Made by a program: the position numbers and the translations under genes. From the NCBI GenBank assembly GCA_913056235.1, contig CAJXMW010000003.1, positions 186,001-250,000 on the forward strand: 64,000 bases of DNA. Reading direction: 5' to 3'. Shown one piece after another: positions 1 through 8,064 of this stretch (its first letter is position 1; each line of letters opens with the position of its first letter). The notes under the pieces were generated by a model. The model worked only from the letters and a program-made list of their open reading frames with translations. It made no database searches and was not told the DNA's origin. Source of the DNA: an uncultured Fodinibius sp. (GTDB lineage: Bacteria > Bacteroidota > Rhodothermia > Balneolales > Balneolaceae).

Positions 1-46
1 ACAACCCCAATAACACATAGACTAGACTCTTGGTTGACTCCCTCAT
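1..46 (-). CDS. Partial CDS, N-terminus only (runs off left edge)
   Basis: An ATG at 46 reading leftward is preceded by a near-perfect Shine-Dalgarno sequence (AAGGAGGT, 58 down to 51). The frame stays open to the window edge and gives MRESTKSLVYVLLGL, which looks like a charged start followed by a hydrophobic segment. It could be a membrane or exported protein. Only 15 codons are visible, so no family can be assigned. The call rests on the ribosome binding site, the open frame and the hydrophobic content. Confidence 0.5.
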   Translation of the reverse strand, partial: MRESTKSLVYVLLGL

Positions 47-196
47 GGGTACCTCCTTAAAGAATGAGTTTTTAGTTTATTAAAAGGACAAGATTACCAA
101 ATATATCCCACCAACTTTTATTTTGATCTTGGCCTTATTACTCTAAATATACGGAAGTCCCAAATAAATTTCCCTATCTATTTATTTTTTATGTAT

Positions 197-1558
197 TTAA
201 GCTCGATACACCGTTTTTATATTTACGAATTCTTTAATGCCAAAGTGCGAGAGCTCACGTCCAAAGCCGGATTCTTTGATGCCTCCAAACGGCAACCGCG
301 GATCAGACTTCACAAATTCATTGATGAAACAGCATCCAGCCTGGAGCTCATTTGCCGCAATTTTCTCGGCATGATCCACGTCCTCGGAAAAGATGGCCGC
401 GCCCAGTCCGTAGTCGGTATCATTGGCTACCTTGATAGCTTCCTGCTCATCTTTCACCTTGATCACCGAGGCGACTGGGCCAAATAATTCCTCCTCGTAC
501 GCTGGCATGCCGGGTCCTACGTTGGTCAATACTGTTGGCGGATAGAAATAGCCACCACGATCGGGGATTTCACCGCCAAGCTCACAATTAGCCCCGGCCT
601 CGATACTGTCCTGCACCTGCTTGTGGAGCTTGTCGCGAAGATCCTCACGGGCCATGGGGCCAATATCGGTGGAGCTATTTGTGGGATCACCTATACGCTT
701 TAGCTGCATCCGATCGATCACGGCATCCAGAAATTGATCATAGTTATCCTCCACCACAATGTAGCGCTTGGCAGCAATGCAGCTTTGTCCGCTGTTAAGG
801 AGGCGCGATGTCACGCATGTTTCGGCCGCCGCTTCGATATCAGCATCGGCAAAAATTACATAGGGATCGCTGCCGCCCAGCTCCAACACGGTCTTCTTTA
901 GTTGGCTGCCCGCCTGCGATGCTACTGCCTTACCAGCCCTTGTGCTGCCGGTAAGCGTCACTGCTGCAATGCCGGGATTGGCAATCAACTCCTGAGTCTG
1001 ATCCACATCGGCAACCGCGGTACGGAACAGATCCTCTGGAATGCCGGCATCGTGCATCACCTCTTCGATCGCCAGCGCACAACCAGTGACATTAGGGGCG
1101 TGTTTCAGAATGGCGGCATTGCCAGCCATGAGCGCAGGAGCACCAAATCGAAAAAGCTGCCAAAAGGGGAAATTCCATGGCATAATAGCCAGCACCGTAC
1201 CCAGCGGATTAAAGGTCACGTAGCTCTTTGCAGCATCCGATTCAATGGGTTGATCCTGCAAAAAGCTTTCGGCATTATCGGCGTAGTATTCGCATACCCA
1301 GGCACATTTTTCGCTTTCAGATTCGCCCTGCGGCAGCGGCTTGCCCATTTCCCGGGCCATCAACTCAGCAAACTCTTCTTTCCGATCTTTCAGGATCTGG
1401 GCCGCCTTTTGCAATCTTTCGGCTCGCTCATCAAATGATTTCTTACGCCAGCTTTCTTGGGCTTTATTAGTGTTCTGAACAATCTCGTTCAGTTCAGCAT
1501 CGTCCATTAAATCATATTCCTGAATCTTTTCTCCTGTGGTGGGATTAATCGTTTCCAT
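197..1558 (-). CDS. NAD(P)-dependent aldehyde dehydrogenase (succinate-semialdehyde dehydrogenase-like)
   Basis: A 453-aa aldehyde dehydrogenase superfamily enzyme that oxidises an aldehyde to its acid with NAD(P)+. The cofactor/catalytic Asn motif PWNFPFW is present. The general-base Glu is E226 in VLELGGSDP and the nucleophile is C260 in NSGQSCIAAKR. The C-terminus has the usual PFGGIKESGFGRE motif. The length matches the short succinate-semialdehyde dehydrogenase group (about 455 aa) common in Bacteroidota. Substrate is inferred from overall resemblance, since no GABA-shunt partner lies next to it. It is monocistronic, and its start has no competing upstream ATG. Confidence 0.9.
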   Translation of the reverse strand: METINPTTGEKIQEYDLMDDAELNEIVQNTNKAQESWRKKSFDERAERLQKAAQILKDRKEEFAELMAREMGKPLPQGESESEKCAWVCEYYADNAESFLQDQPIESDAAKSYVTFNPLGTVLAIMPWNFPFWQLFRFGAPALMAGNAAILKHAPNVTGCALAIEEVMHDAGIPEDLFRTAVADVDQTQELIANPGIAAVTLTGSTRAGKAVASQAGSQLKKTVLELGGSDPYVIFADADIEAAAETCVTSRLLNSGQSCIAAKRYIVVEDNYDQFLDAVIDRMQLKRIGDPTNSSTDIGPMAREDLRDKLHKQVQDSIEAGANCELGGEIPDRGGYFYPPTVLTNVGPGMPAYEEELFGPVASVIKVKDEQEAIKVANDTDYGLGAAIFSEDVDHAEKIAANELQAGCCFINEFVKSDPRLPFGGIKESGFGRELSHFGIKEFVNIKTVYRA

Positions 1559-1631
1559 AAGTATCGATATTCTTTGATTCGCCGTTAGATATCATAACCG
1601 ATAATCGGCTCTTCAGATTCCTGGATAACAT

Positions 1632-1663
1632 AAAAAAGGCCCGCATTGAAAGCGAGCCTTTTA
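1632..1663 (-). terminator. Intrinsic terminator of the 1727-2554 lipoprotein gene
   Basis: The arms AAAGGCCCGC and GCGAGCCTTT pair with one G-U type mismatch around an ATTGAAA loop. On the minus strand the stem is followed by a T-run, which is the correct polarity for a gene stopping at 1727. Confidence 0.75.
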
Positions 1664-1681
1664 ATTAAAAATTGCTGTAAA

Positions 1682-1714
1682 TTCATCAGACGACAAATCC
1701 AGTCGTCAGATGAA
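1682..1714. repeat. Dispersed palindromic repeat, family A, copy 1
   Basis: A 33-bp imperfect inverted repeat with 13-nt arms (one A-A mismatch) around a 7-nt loop. The left arm TTCATCAGACGA and a right arm that differs by two bases recur at 59420-59452 with the same 18-nt spacing. It lies directly downstream of a stop codon, as REP-like elements often do. Confidence 0.6.
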
Positions 1715-1726
1715 AATGATCACTCA

Positions 1727-2554
1727 CTATTCACTACAAGGCACATCCTGAAGATTCTCATCCCAACAAGCCTTTTCTCCATTGTTGTAGTTTGGAGCAA
1801 TAATATATCCGGCCTTCGTATTCACATTGTACTGAATTTCAGTCTCGGCATCCTCGCTGTTATCATAATAGACGACTGTCTTCAGTGAATCCTCATAGGT
1901 ATAATCGATATAATCACCTTGATTGCCGTGTCGGTCAGAAGTGACCTCCAGTCGTAGCTCAATGTCATTCTCATCATTAATCGCCCAATTAAGATGAGAC
2001 ACCTGCTCTTGGGATCCTGTATTTTGGATGCTGTAATAGGCCCATACTCCTTCAGTGCCATTTGCGTTGGTTGTGCCATCAAAAAACAGTTGATTATCCA
2101 GCTCCAAGTCGGGATTTGTTACATAAAAGCTCCAGTTCACCGAATCCTGCTCGGTGCGAGAAGCCAACAGCCTTACGTCAAACGAGGTGTCGCGTTCAGT
2201 TCTCGAGAAACTCCACTCCCACTCTTCGTTTTCATTCAACTCAGCATCTGAGTTATTGGCCGCCGTCAGCAGAGCTCGTGGAATAGCCACATTAACTTCA
2301 ACAATACTTTTTAAAACAATGCCGGTTACCACAGCGCGGCCAAAGTTTTCAACCGACTGCTGGCTATTAGCCTGTGCCCCATCTTTCTGATTGCTAAGAG
2401 TAGAAAAGTCCATCTCCATAGAACTTGCAGGGGGCACCGTCGGCGGCTTTTCACTCACAGACGATGGATCATCCTTACAAGAGACAATTAAGAGAATACA
2501 ACTCAACAAGCCTGCAACAGTAGATAAAAGGTAACGATTTTTCATAGTTCTCAT
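1727..2554 (-). CDS. Hypothetical lipoprotein
   Basis: A 275-aa protein with a lipoprotein signal peptide: Lys/Arg-rich start, a hydrophobic run of about 16 residues and the lipobox LLIVSC with Cys26 as the lipidated residue. The start could be M1 or M4 (MKNRYLL), and M4 gives a more standard leader. After the lipobox comes a Ser/Pro-rich linker, then a region rich in Asp/Glu and aromatic residues (DFSTLSNQKDG, EWEWSFSRTERD, VNWSFYVTNPD), suggesting a beta-rich fold. I do not recognise the family. It probably resides in the outer membrane or periplasm. A terminator follows and the gene appears monocistronic. Confidence 0.75.
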   Translation of the reverse strand: MRTMKNRYLLSTVAGLLSCILLIVSCKDDPSSVSEKPPTVPPASSMEMDFSTLSNQKDGAQANSQQSVENFGRAVVTGIVLKSIVEVNVAIPRALLTAANNSDAELNENEEWEWSFSRTERDTSFDVRLLASRTEQDSVNWSFYVTNPDLELDNQLFFDGTTNANGTEGVWAYYSIQNTGSQEQVSHLNWAINDENDIELRLEVTSDRHGNQGDYIDYTYEDSLKTVVYYDNSEDAETEIQYNVNTKAGYIIAPNYNNGEKACWDENLQDVPCSE

Positions 2555-2617
2555 CTTAATTTCGGTTTACAAAATCTTTTACTGGTGGTAATTGAAAATG
2601 TTCTGAACCAATTTCGT

Positions 2618-3802
2618 TCACAAAAATCTCAAAACGCTGTTATTAATGGTGTTCAGAGTTTCTCTCAATAATTTTTCTTCAATAATTAAGGGAGGTGCCA
2701 ATCGTACTAACGTATCAGAATGGAGCGTCCATCCCAGGATAATACCCTTTTCGAGGCAGTCTTCCACTACTTTTTGCGTAAGGTCACGGTCCTGCAACTC
2801 CATACCCAGCATCGCTCCCCTTCCACGAATTTCAGCAATCCCACCTGCTGTCAAAATTTTTCGGCTGAGCCGTTCGATCTTTTGAGCCTTTGCTCCGTAA
2901 TCTCCACTGAGCAATTCACGCAGCGTCGCATGAGCAGCCGCACAACTAACCGGATGTCCGCCAAAGGTAGTCACGTGATTCAGAGGCGGATCGTGCATAA
3001 AGGACTTAAAAATATCTGTAGAGGAAACAAATGCCCCCATAGGCATGCCGCCGCCCATTGCCTTAGCCAGGCACAGGATATCGGGTACGATCTCGTATTG
3101 CTCAAAAGCAAACAACGACCCTGTTCGAAAGAAGCCAGTCTGTATCTCATCAAAAATCAGCAGTGCTCCAACCTCATCGCACCGACGGCGAACGGCTTGC
3201 ATCCATTCTTTTTGCGCGGGGATGATCCCCCCTTCCCCCTGGATGGGCTCCATAATTACGGCTGCCGTATCATTGTCAATAACATCCAAGCCGTCATAGC
3301 TATTGAAATCGAGAAAATGCACATCGGGCAACAGCGGTTTATAGGGATCCCGATACACATCACGACCGGTAACACTCAGCGAGCCGTGCGAATCGCCGTG
3401 ATAACCGTGGTGAAAGGCGACAAACTTGTGCCGGCCGGTATGCTTTTTAGCCAGCTTCAAGGCCCCTTCATTTGCCTCGGTGCCACTATTCACAAAGTAC
3501 GCGCGATCCAGCGACTCCGGAAGCTGACTCGTGAGCAATTCCGCATAATCCGACTGCGGATCCTGAACAAATTCGCCATATACCATCACGTGCAGGTGAC
3601 GATCAACCTGGTTTTTTACGGCCTCCACTACTTTGGGATGGCGGTGCCCCAAGCTGCTTACAGCTATACCGGAGATAAAATCCACATACTTTTGACCGTT
3701 TTTGGTGTATATATGAGGTCCCTTTGCCCGATCGATCTCCAGGGCCATCGGGGCATCGCTGGTTTGGGCTACGTGACGAAAAAAAGATTCTTTACTACTC
3801 AT
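2618..3802 (-). CDS. Class-III PLP aminotransferase (acetylornithine/ornithine aminotransferase-like)
   Basis: A 394-aa fold-type-I PLP enzyme of aminotransferase class III. Diagnostic motifs are FVNSGTEANEGALKLA (phosphate-binding region), IMEPIQGEGGI, LLIFDEIQTGFFRTG (Asp binding the pyridine nitrogen) and the Schiff-base Lys247 in LAKAMGGGMPMG. A second family member, argD at 44813, sits in the arginine operon, so this copy is likelier an ornithine or lysine/omega-amino acid aminotransferase. The aldehyde dehydrogenase two genes away would suit oxidation of a semialdehyde product, but that link is inference. Start ATG at 3802. Confidence 0.88.
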   Translation of the reverse strand: MSSKESFFRHVAQTSDAPMALEIDRAKGPHIYTKNGQKYVDFISGIAVSSLGHRHPKVVEAVKNQVDRHLHVMVYGEFVQDPQSDYAELLTSQLPESLDRAYFVNSGTEANEGALKLAKKHTGRHKFVAFHHGYHGDSHGSLSVTGRDVYRDPYKPLLPDVHFLDFNSYDGLDVIDNDTAAVIMEPIQGEGGIIPAQKEWMQAVRRRCDEVGALLIFDEIQTGFFRTGSLFAFEQYEIVPDILCLAKAMGGGMPMGAFVSSTDIFKSFMHDPPLNHVTTFGGHPVSCAAAHATLRELLSGDYGAKAQKIERLSRKILTAGGIAEIRGRGAMLGMELQDRDLTQKVVEDCLEKGIILGWTLHSDTLVRLAPPLIIEEKLLRETLNTINNSVLRFL

Positions 3803-3916
3803 TTTTGCTCCGGTTTATTCGATTGCTGCAACCCTATGAAAATCTCAAAAATTAACGGAAGCTCCTACTGAACTTTTGAAGACCACTTTTTTAATTGAGT
3901 TTATAAACTGAAACTT

Positions 3917-3924
3917 TATCTTTG
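3917..3924 (+). promoter_or_regulatory. Candidate Bacteroidota-type promoter (-7 box)
   Basis: TATCTTTG matches the TAnnTTTG -7 consensus described in Bacteroidota. An ATTG at 3894-3897, 19 bp upstream, could serve as the -33 element. It precedes the small lipoprotein ORF at 3938 and the large secreted protein at 4135. The predicted transcript start lies only a few bases before the ATG at 3938. Confidence 0.4.
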
Positions 3925-3937
3925 TTTATAGAAATTA

Positions 3938-4072
3938 ATGTTAACTTGCTTCCTTTTGGGTTTTCTGTTGTTCAGTGCTGCTTGTGGGCCTTCCCAGAAC
4001 AGCCGGTTTCGAATTTTACCAAGAGAGAAAAGCGAGGAAGTTCCAATAAAACAAATATTATTCTCTAGCTAG
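3938..4072 (+). CDS. Small lipoprotein candidate (44 aa)
   Basis: This short frame encodes 44 residues. It starts MLTCFLLGFLLFSAACGPSQ, a compact hydrophobic leader ending in a textbook lipobox (FSAAC) at Cys16 followed by Gly, then a basic tail. It stops 62 bases before the proposed start of the T9SS protein at 4135 and lies directly downstream of a candidate promoter. The lipobox in a frame this short is the main argument for coding. It could also be a degraded relic of a longer lipoprotein. No family is recognised. Confidence 0.45.
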   Translation: MLTCFLLGFLLFSAACGPSQNSRFRILPREKSEEVPIKQILFSS

Positions 4073-4134
4073 CCTCACTGACCAACCTTGTGGTCAATGC
4101 TCACGTTAAAAAACTAATCCCGAAGAAAATTCAT

Positions 4135-7100
4135 ATGAAGAATAGTGTTACAAAACGTCTGCTTGCCATCACAGGATCTGCGCTCCTGATCATAACCGTT
4201 GCAGTCTTATACTTAGCCAATCCGTTGGAACAGATAAATGACAGCAATGAATATGAAGAGGAAGCGAAAAGTGCCTCGGGGGCTGTTGCCCAAAAAATGG
4301 ATTGGATTGAAATGAAAAAAGCACGCTCCGAATATTTCTTTAACCTGATGCGTGATCCGGCAACCAACAAAATCCCTGAGAATATTCGAAACCGAGAGCT
4401 TGAATACGCCAAAACATTGCCGACAGCCCGACAGGCCTTTACGCGGGCAAAAACAAAGAGTCCATCCCTTAAAGCGGCCGACTATACCTGGCAGCAAGCC
4501 GGCCCATTTGATGTTGGCGGACGTACTCGGGCCCTGGCCATCGATCAGCGTGACCCCAATGTAGTACTAGCAGGTGGCGTATCCGGTGGCATGTGGAAAT
4601 CCACTGACGGCGGGCAAACATGGCAGCTGCGCACTCCAGACCTGGCCAACCTGAGCGTAACATCTATTGCCCAGGATCCGCTCAACCCCGATACGTGGTA
4701 TTATTCTTCTGGTGAGGTTCTTGGCAATTCAGCGGGTGCAACGGGCGCCGCTTATTACGGTGCAGGTATATATAAATCAACAGACAATGGGAATACCTGG
4801 TCGCTGATGTCGCAGGCTAGCTCCGACACACAAGGATTGGTCGATATTTTTAACACAGTTAGCCGTGTACGTATCAGCCCAACAACGGGTACCATTTTTA
4901 TTTCCAGCATTGGATTTGGTATCTACCGATCTACCGATGGACAAAGTTTTTCTGATACTCCCGTGCTGGGCACCGAGGGTGAACAGTTGTGGACTGATGT
5001 GGCGGTGGGTACGGATGGTACGGTTGGTGCCGTCATATCCGAAGCGAGTTTCGACGATCAGCAGTCGCAAAATGCCGATCATCCCAACCACAATCCCGGC
5101 GTTTTTATTTCGAACAACGACGGACAAGCTTGGGTCGAGGTGACGCCCGATAATTTTCCTGAGACCTATCGCCGCAGTGTCTTGACTTTTGCCCCAAGCA
5201 ATCCTGACATCCTGTACGTATTTACACTCAAGGGCGCGGGCGATTCATCCAACCAAGGTGTTAGCTTTTTCAAGATTGACGTTAGTGACCCTCAAAATCC
5301 TGTTGCAGAAGATCGATCGGAAAACCTGCCCGATTTCGGCTCTCCGGTGGGCGGCGTGAATCTGCAAGGGGGCTACAATATGGTCGTATCAGTCAAACCG
5401 GATGACCCTGATTTTGTGATGATTGGAGGCACTAACCTATTTCGCTCGCGCGACGGATTTGCCACACAGCCGAATGGCGGATACGACAATTCAAATAGCT
5501 CCCAGAAAGATGAATACTGGATTGGAGGCTATGCCAAATCAAACAATGTTTCTCAGTACGGTGGACAGCATGCCGACCAACATATTATCGCTTATAACCC
5601 TAATGATCCCAACCAGGTATGGAGCGGCCACGATGGCGGCTTGAGTTTTACATCTGATATTACGGCATCTTCTGTGAATTGGCGGGATCGCGACCAAGGC
5701 TATATTACATCACAATTTTATGCAGCTGATATCCCGGACGCCGAAGGTGATGATCGGTTGATGGGCGGGACGCAAGATAACGGCAGTCCCTTTTTCCAAC
5801 TAGCACAGCCCATGGCACAAACATCCTCCGATATTTCGGCTGGCGATGGAGGGTATTCAACCTTTACAGAAAATTATCTTTTTACCTCATCCCAATTGGG
5901 ACGTACACTGCGATGGAATGAAGGACGCACCGAACTTTCATATGTCCAACCCTCATCGGCCGAAGGGCAACTGTTTATCCATCCCTATGAGGTCGATCCC
6001 AATGATGAAGATGTCATGTTTTATCCAGCGGAGGACCACATTTGGCGTAACACCAGGATGAATCAAATTGCTCCGGGTAACTCGGGCACGGGTACCGGTA
6101 CAGGATGGGAAGAGCTTACCGATGTAAGTGTCGGCACTCAATATTCAATCACCGCTCTGGAACAGTCTCAAAACCCGGGAAATATTCTTTACCTCGGCGG
6201 ATCCAACTCCAGCCAAGCTCCGGTTATCAAAAAGCTGATCAACTCACGGGAAACTGAGGAGAGTCCCACCGACATTTCTATTGATACTGGTTTTGATATT
6301 TCCGGAGCCTATATCAAAGATATTGCCATCAATCCCGTTAATGCCAATGAAGTGGTTGTTGTAATGTCGAACTACAATATTGTAGGCCTTTTCCATACCA
6401 CCGATGGTGGGGAAAGCTGGACGGCCATCGAAGGCAACCTTACGGGTAATAATCAAAATCCCGGGCCTTCGCTGCGGTCGGCCACAATGATTCCGGCCAA
6501 AGACGGCGTGATCTACTTACTCGGAACCAGCACCGGTTTGTATTCTACTCAGCTATTGGATGGGCAAAATACCGTATGGGGACAAGAGGCCTCTAACACA
6601 CTCGGCAATGTGGTTACCGAAGATCTGGCATCACGGGTAACCGATGGCGATATTGTCGCTGCTACCCACGGCCGCGGACTCTTTTATGGCGACTTTGGCG
6701 GCACAACCAACGCTCAGTTTATTACGGCGGATCCCTTTGAAGCACGAGCCGGCGACCAAATCACCATCACTGGAAATGACGTTGAGTTTAATTCCAACGC
6801 TTCTGAAAATACTGTCACTTTCCAAAATACAAGTGGTGATATGAAAGCAACTGAAGGCAACATCGTTAATGCTTCAACCTCGGAACTGAGAGTGGAGGTG
6901 CCGCGCGGGCTCGGTCAAAGTGGCTCTGTATTTGTTACAGTTGAAACAGGCAATACCTCTCTGTCAACAACCATTAAACTATTGCCGCCCACTGACTTTA
7001 CACTGAAACAGAATTACCCAAACCCCTTCAATCCTACTACCACCATCCCCTTTGATGTACCGGCCAATAGCCGCGTAACAATGACGATCTACAACATCAA

Positions 7101-7275
7101 CGGACAAAAAGTGCTGCAACCTCTAAAACAGGAGTTGTATAATTCCGGCAGCTATGATGTGAAAGTTGATCTATCGAACTTGGCCAGTGGCGTCTACATT
7201 TACCGGCTTTATTTACAAGTCGAAGCCGGCGGTGATGATGCTATGCAATCAAAGAAGATGACGTTGATAAAATAA
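4135..7275 (+). CDS. Secreted Asp-box (BNR/sortilin-type) beta-propeller protein with IPT/TIG and T9SS sorting domains
   Basis: A 1046-aa exported protein. I start it at ATG 4135 because the sequence MKNSVTKRLLAITGSALL gives a proper signal peptide, whereas the in-frame ATG at 4090 adds 15 atypical residues. The body holds repeated Asp-box motifs (KSTDGGQTW, KSTDNGNTW, RSTDGQSF, SNNDGQAW, HTTDGGESW), as in VPS10/sialidase-like propellers. An IPT/TIG-like Ig domain covers roughly residues 860-955. The C-terminal ~85 residues are a type IX secretion sorting domain (NYPNPFNPTTTI ... GVYIYRLY ... KKMTLIK). It should be surface-anchored or released. Catalytic function is unknown; annotation as a glycosyl hydrolase would not be justified by Asp-boxes alone. 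Confidence 0.85.
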   Translation: MKNSVTKRLLAITGSALLIITVAVLYLANPLEQINDSNEYEEEAKSASGAVAQKMDWIEMKKARSEYFFNLMRDPATNKIPENIRNRELEYAKTLPTARQAFTRAKTKSPSLKAADYTWQQAGPFDVGGRTRALAIDQRDPNVVLAGGVSGGMWKSTDGGQTWQLRTPDLANLSVTSIAQDPLNPDTWYYSSGEVLGNSAGATGAAYYGAGIYKSTDNGNTWSLMSQASSDTQGLVDIFNTVSRVRISPTTGTIFISSIGFGIYRSTDGQSFSDTPVLGTEGEQLWTDVAVGTDGTVGAVISEASFDDQQSQNADHPNHNPGVFISNNDGQAWVEVTPDNFPETYRRSVLTFAPSNPDILYVFTLKGAGDSSNQGVSFFKIDVSDPQNPVAEDRSENLPDFGSPVGGVNLQGGYNMVVSVKPDDPDFVMIGGTNLFRSRDGFATQPNGGYDNSNSSQKDEYWIGGYAKSNNVSQYGGQHADQHIIAYNPNDPNQVWSGHDGGLSFTSDITASSVNWRDRDQGYITSQFYAADIPDAEGDDRLMGGTQDNGSPFFQLAQPMAQTSSDISAGDGGYSTFTENYLFTSSQLGRTLRWNEGRTELSYVQPSSAEGQLFIHPYEVDPNDEDVMFYPAEDHIWRNTRMNQIAPGNSGTGTGTGWEELTDVSVGTQYSITALEQSQNPGNILYLGGSNSSQAPVIKKLINSRETEESPTDISIDTGFDISGAYIKDIAINPVNANEVVVVMSNYNIVGLFHTTDGGESWTAIEGNLTGNNQNPGPSLRSATMIPAKDGVIYLLGTSTGLYSTQLLDGQNTVWGQEASNTLGNVVTEDLASRVTDGDIVAATHGRGLFYGDFGGTTNAQFITADPFEARAGDQITITGNDVEFNSNASENTVTFQNTSGDMKATEGNIVNASTSELRVEVPRGLGQSGSVFVTVETGNTSLSTTIKLLPPTDFTLKQNYPNPFNPTTTIPFDVPANSRVTMTIYNINGQKVLQPLKQELYNSGSYDVKVDLSNLASGVYIYRLYLQVEAGGDDAMQSKKMTLIK

Positions 7276-7283
7276 TTTAAAAC

Positions 7284-7320
7284 CTGTCAGCGTCCCGATT
7301 GATGGGACCTGACAGCGTTT
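7284..7320 (+). terminator. Terminator after the T9SS protein (CTGTCAG hairpin 1)
   Basis: CTGTCAG-C-GTCCC pairs with GGGAC-C-TGACAG around GATTGAT, and the stem is closely followed by a short T-run (CGTTTT). It lies 8 bases after the stop at 7275, so it is well placed to end that transcript. Confidence 0.75.
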
Positions 7321-7335
7321 TAATTGATAACTTAC

Positions 7336-7377
7336 ACAACGCTGACAGATCCGCTTTCGCGGATGCTGTCAGGTTGT
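7336..7377. terminator. Second CTGACAG hairpin, between convergent genes
   Basis: A very strong stem-loop: ACAAC, CTGACAG and ATCCGC pair with GCGGAT, CTGTCAG and GTTGT around a TTTC loop, with single-base bulges. It abuts the stop codon (7385) of the minus-strand thioredoxin-like gene. It shares the CTGACAG/CTGTCAG core with hairpin 1, but lacks a clear T-run on either side. Confidence 0.5.
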
Positions 7378-7384
7378 TCGTTGG

Positions 7385-8002
7385 TTAGTTCCAGTTCGAA
7401 ATAAGCTCTTCAAACTCAGATTGTATTTGCTGCGTTTTATCTTTGGCATACCACTTGTGCAGCTTCTCAGCCCACTCCTCTTTGCTGATGTCAGGATCAT
7501 CTTTCCATTCCATCGCTTTTTCTTGCGCCTCCTCGGGACGTGGTCCCCAGCTACCAAATTCTTCCAGCGTATCGGCATCAAGGCAAATTAGTTTTGGAAT
7601 GGAGCGACCGCCGTTGGTCAGGTGTTCATCCATGATATCAAGATGCTGATCGCGCAGAATCAACTTCAGCTCAATATTATCGCTTTGCTCGGCCATAGCA
7701 GCAATAGCCGGTACATTTTGCGCCGCATCCCCGCACCATGCCTCGGTGAGTACCAGCCAGATCCACGGACCATCCACTTCAGCCAACATTTTTTTAAGAG
7801 AATCTGATAACTCAATCTGCTTGTCGATACGGCTCATCCGTTGCACATTCATCTTGGTGTAATGAATCATAGCCTCGGAATGGTTATCGCCGGTAGTCTT
7901 ATCCTGTTCCAAAAGTTCGTCAATCATTTGACGATATTCCTGATAGTCCATCGCCTCGTCAATAACACTGGGCGTTATCGCCTGTTCAGTAATTGTACTC
8001 AT
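7385..8002 (-). CDS. Thioredoxin-fold family protein with degenerate active site
   Basis: A 205-aa cytoplasmic protein (no signal peptide). The central part reads WIWLVLTEAWCGDAAQNVPAI, matching the beta1-helix start of a thioredoxin fold. The usual CxxC is WCGDA, with one Cys only. The cis-Pro region is present as GGRSIPKLICLD. Such single-Cys proteins are widespread in Bacteroidota and are annotated only as thioredoxin family. A thiol-disulfide oxidoreductase role is doubtful, and a binding or glutathione-type reaction is possible. It lies 62 bases downstream of the UbiA-family gene and is probably co-transcribed with it. Confidence 0.75.
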   Translation of the reverse strand: MSTITEQAITPSVIDEAMDYQEYRQMIDELLEQDKTTGDNHSEAMIHYTKMNVQRMSRIDKQIELSDSLKKMLAEVDGPWIWLVLTEAWCGDAAQNVPAIAAMAEQSDNIELKLILRDQHLDIMDEHLTNGGRSIPKLICLDADTLEEFGSWGPRPEEAQEKAMEWKDDPDISKEEWAEKLHKWYAKDKTQQIQSEFEELISNWN

Positions 8003-8064
8003 GTGTCTGTAGAAGATCTTAATTAAAATTATCTGCCTGGCTGATGTGATTGCGCCAGAAAATC

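Noticed and set aside
2720-3871. A 383-codon + strand frame opposite the class-III aminotransferase
   Set aside because: It is the antisense shadow of a well-supported gene (all PLP motifs on the minus strand), and its translation has no family-like features.
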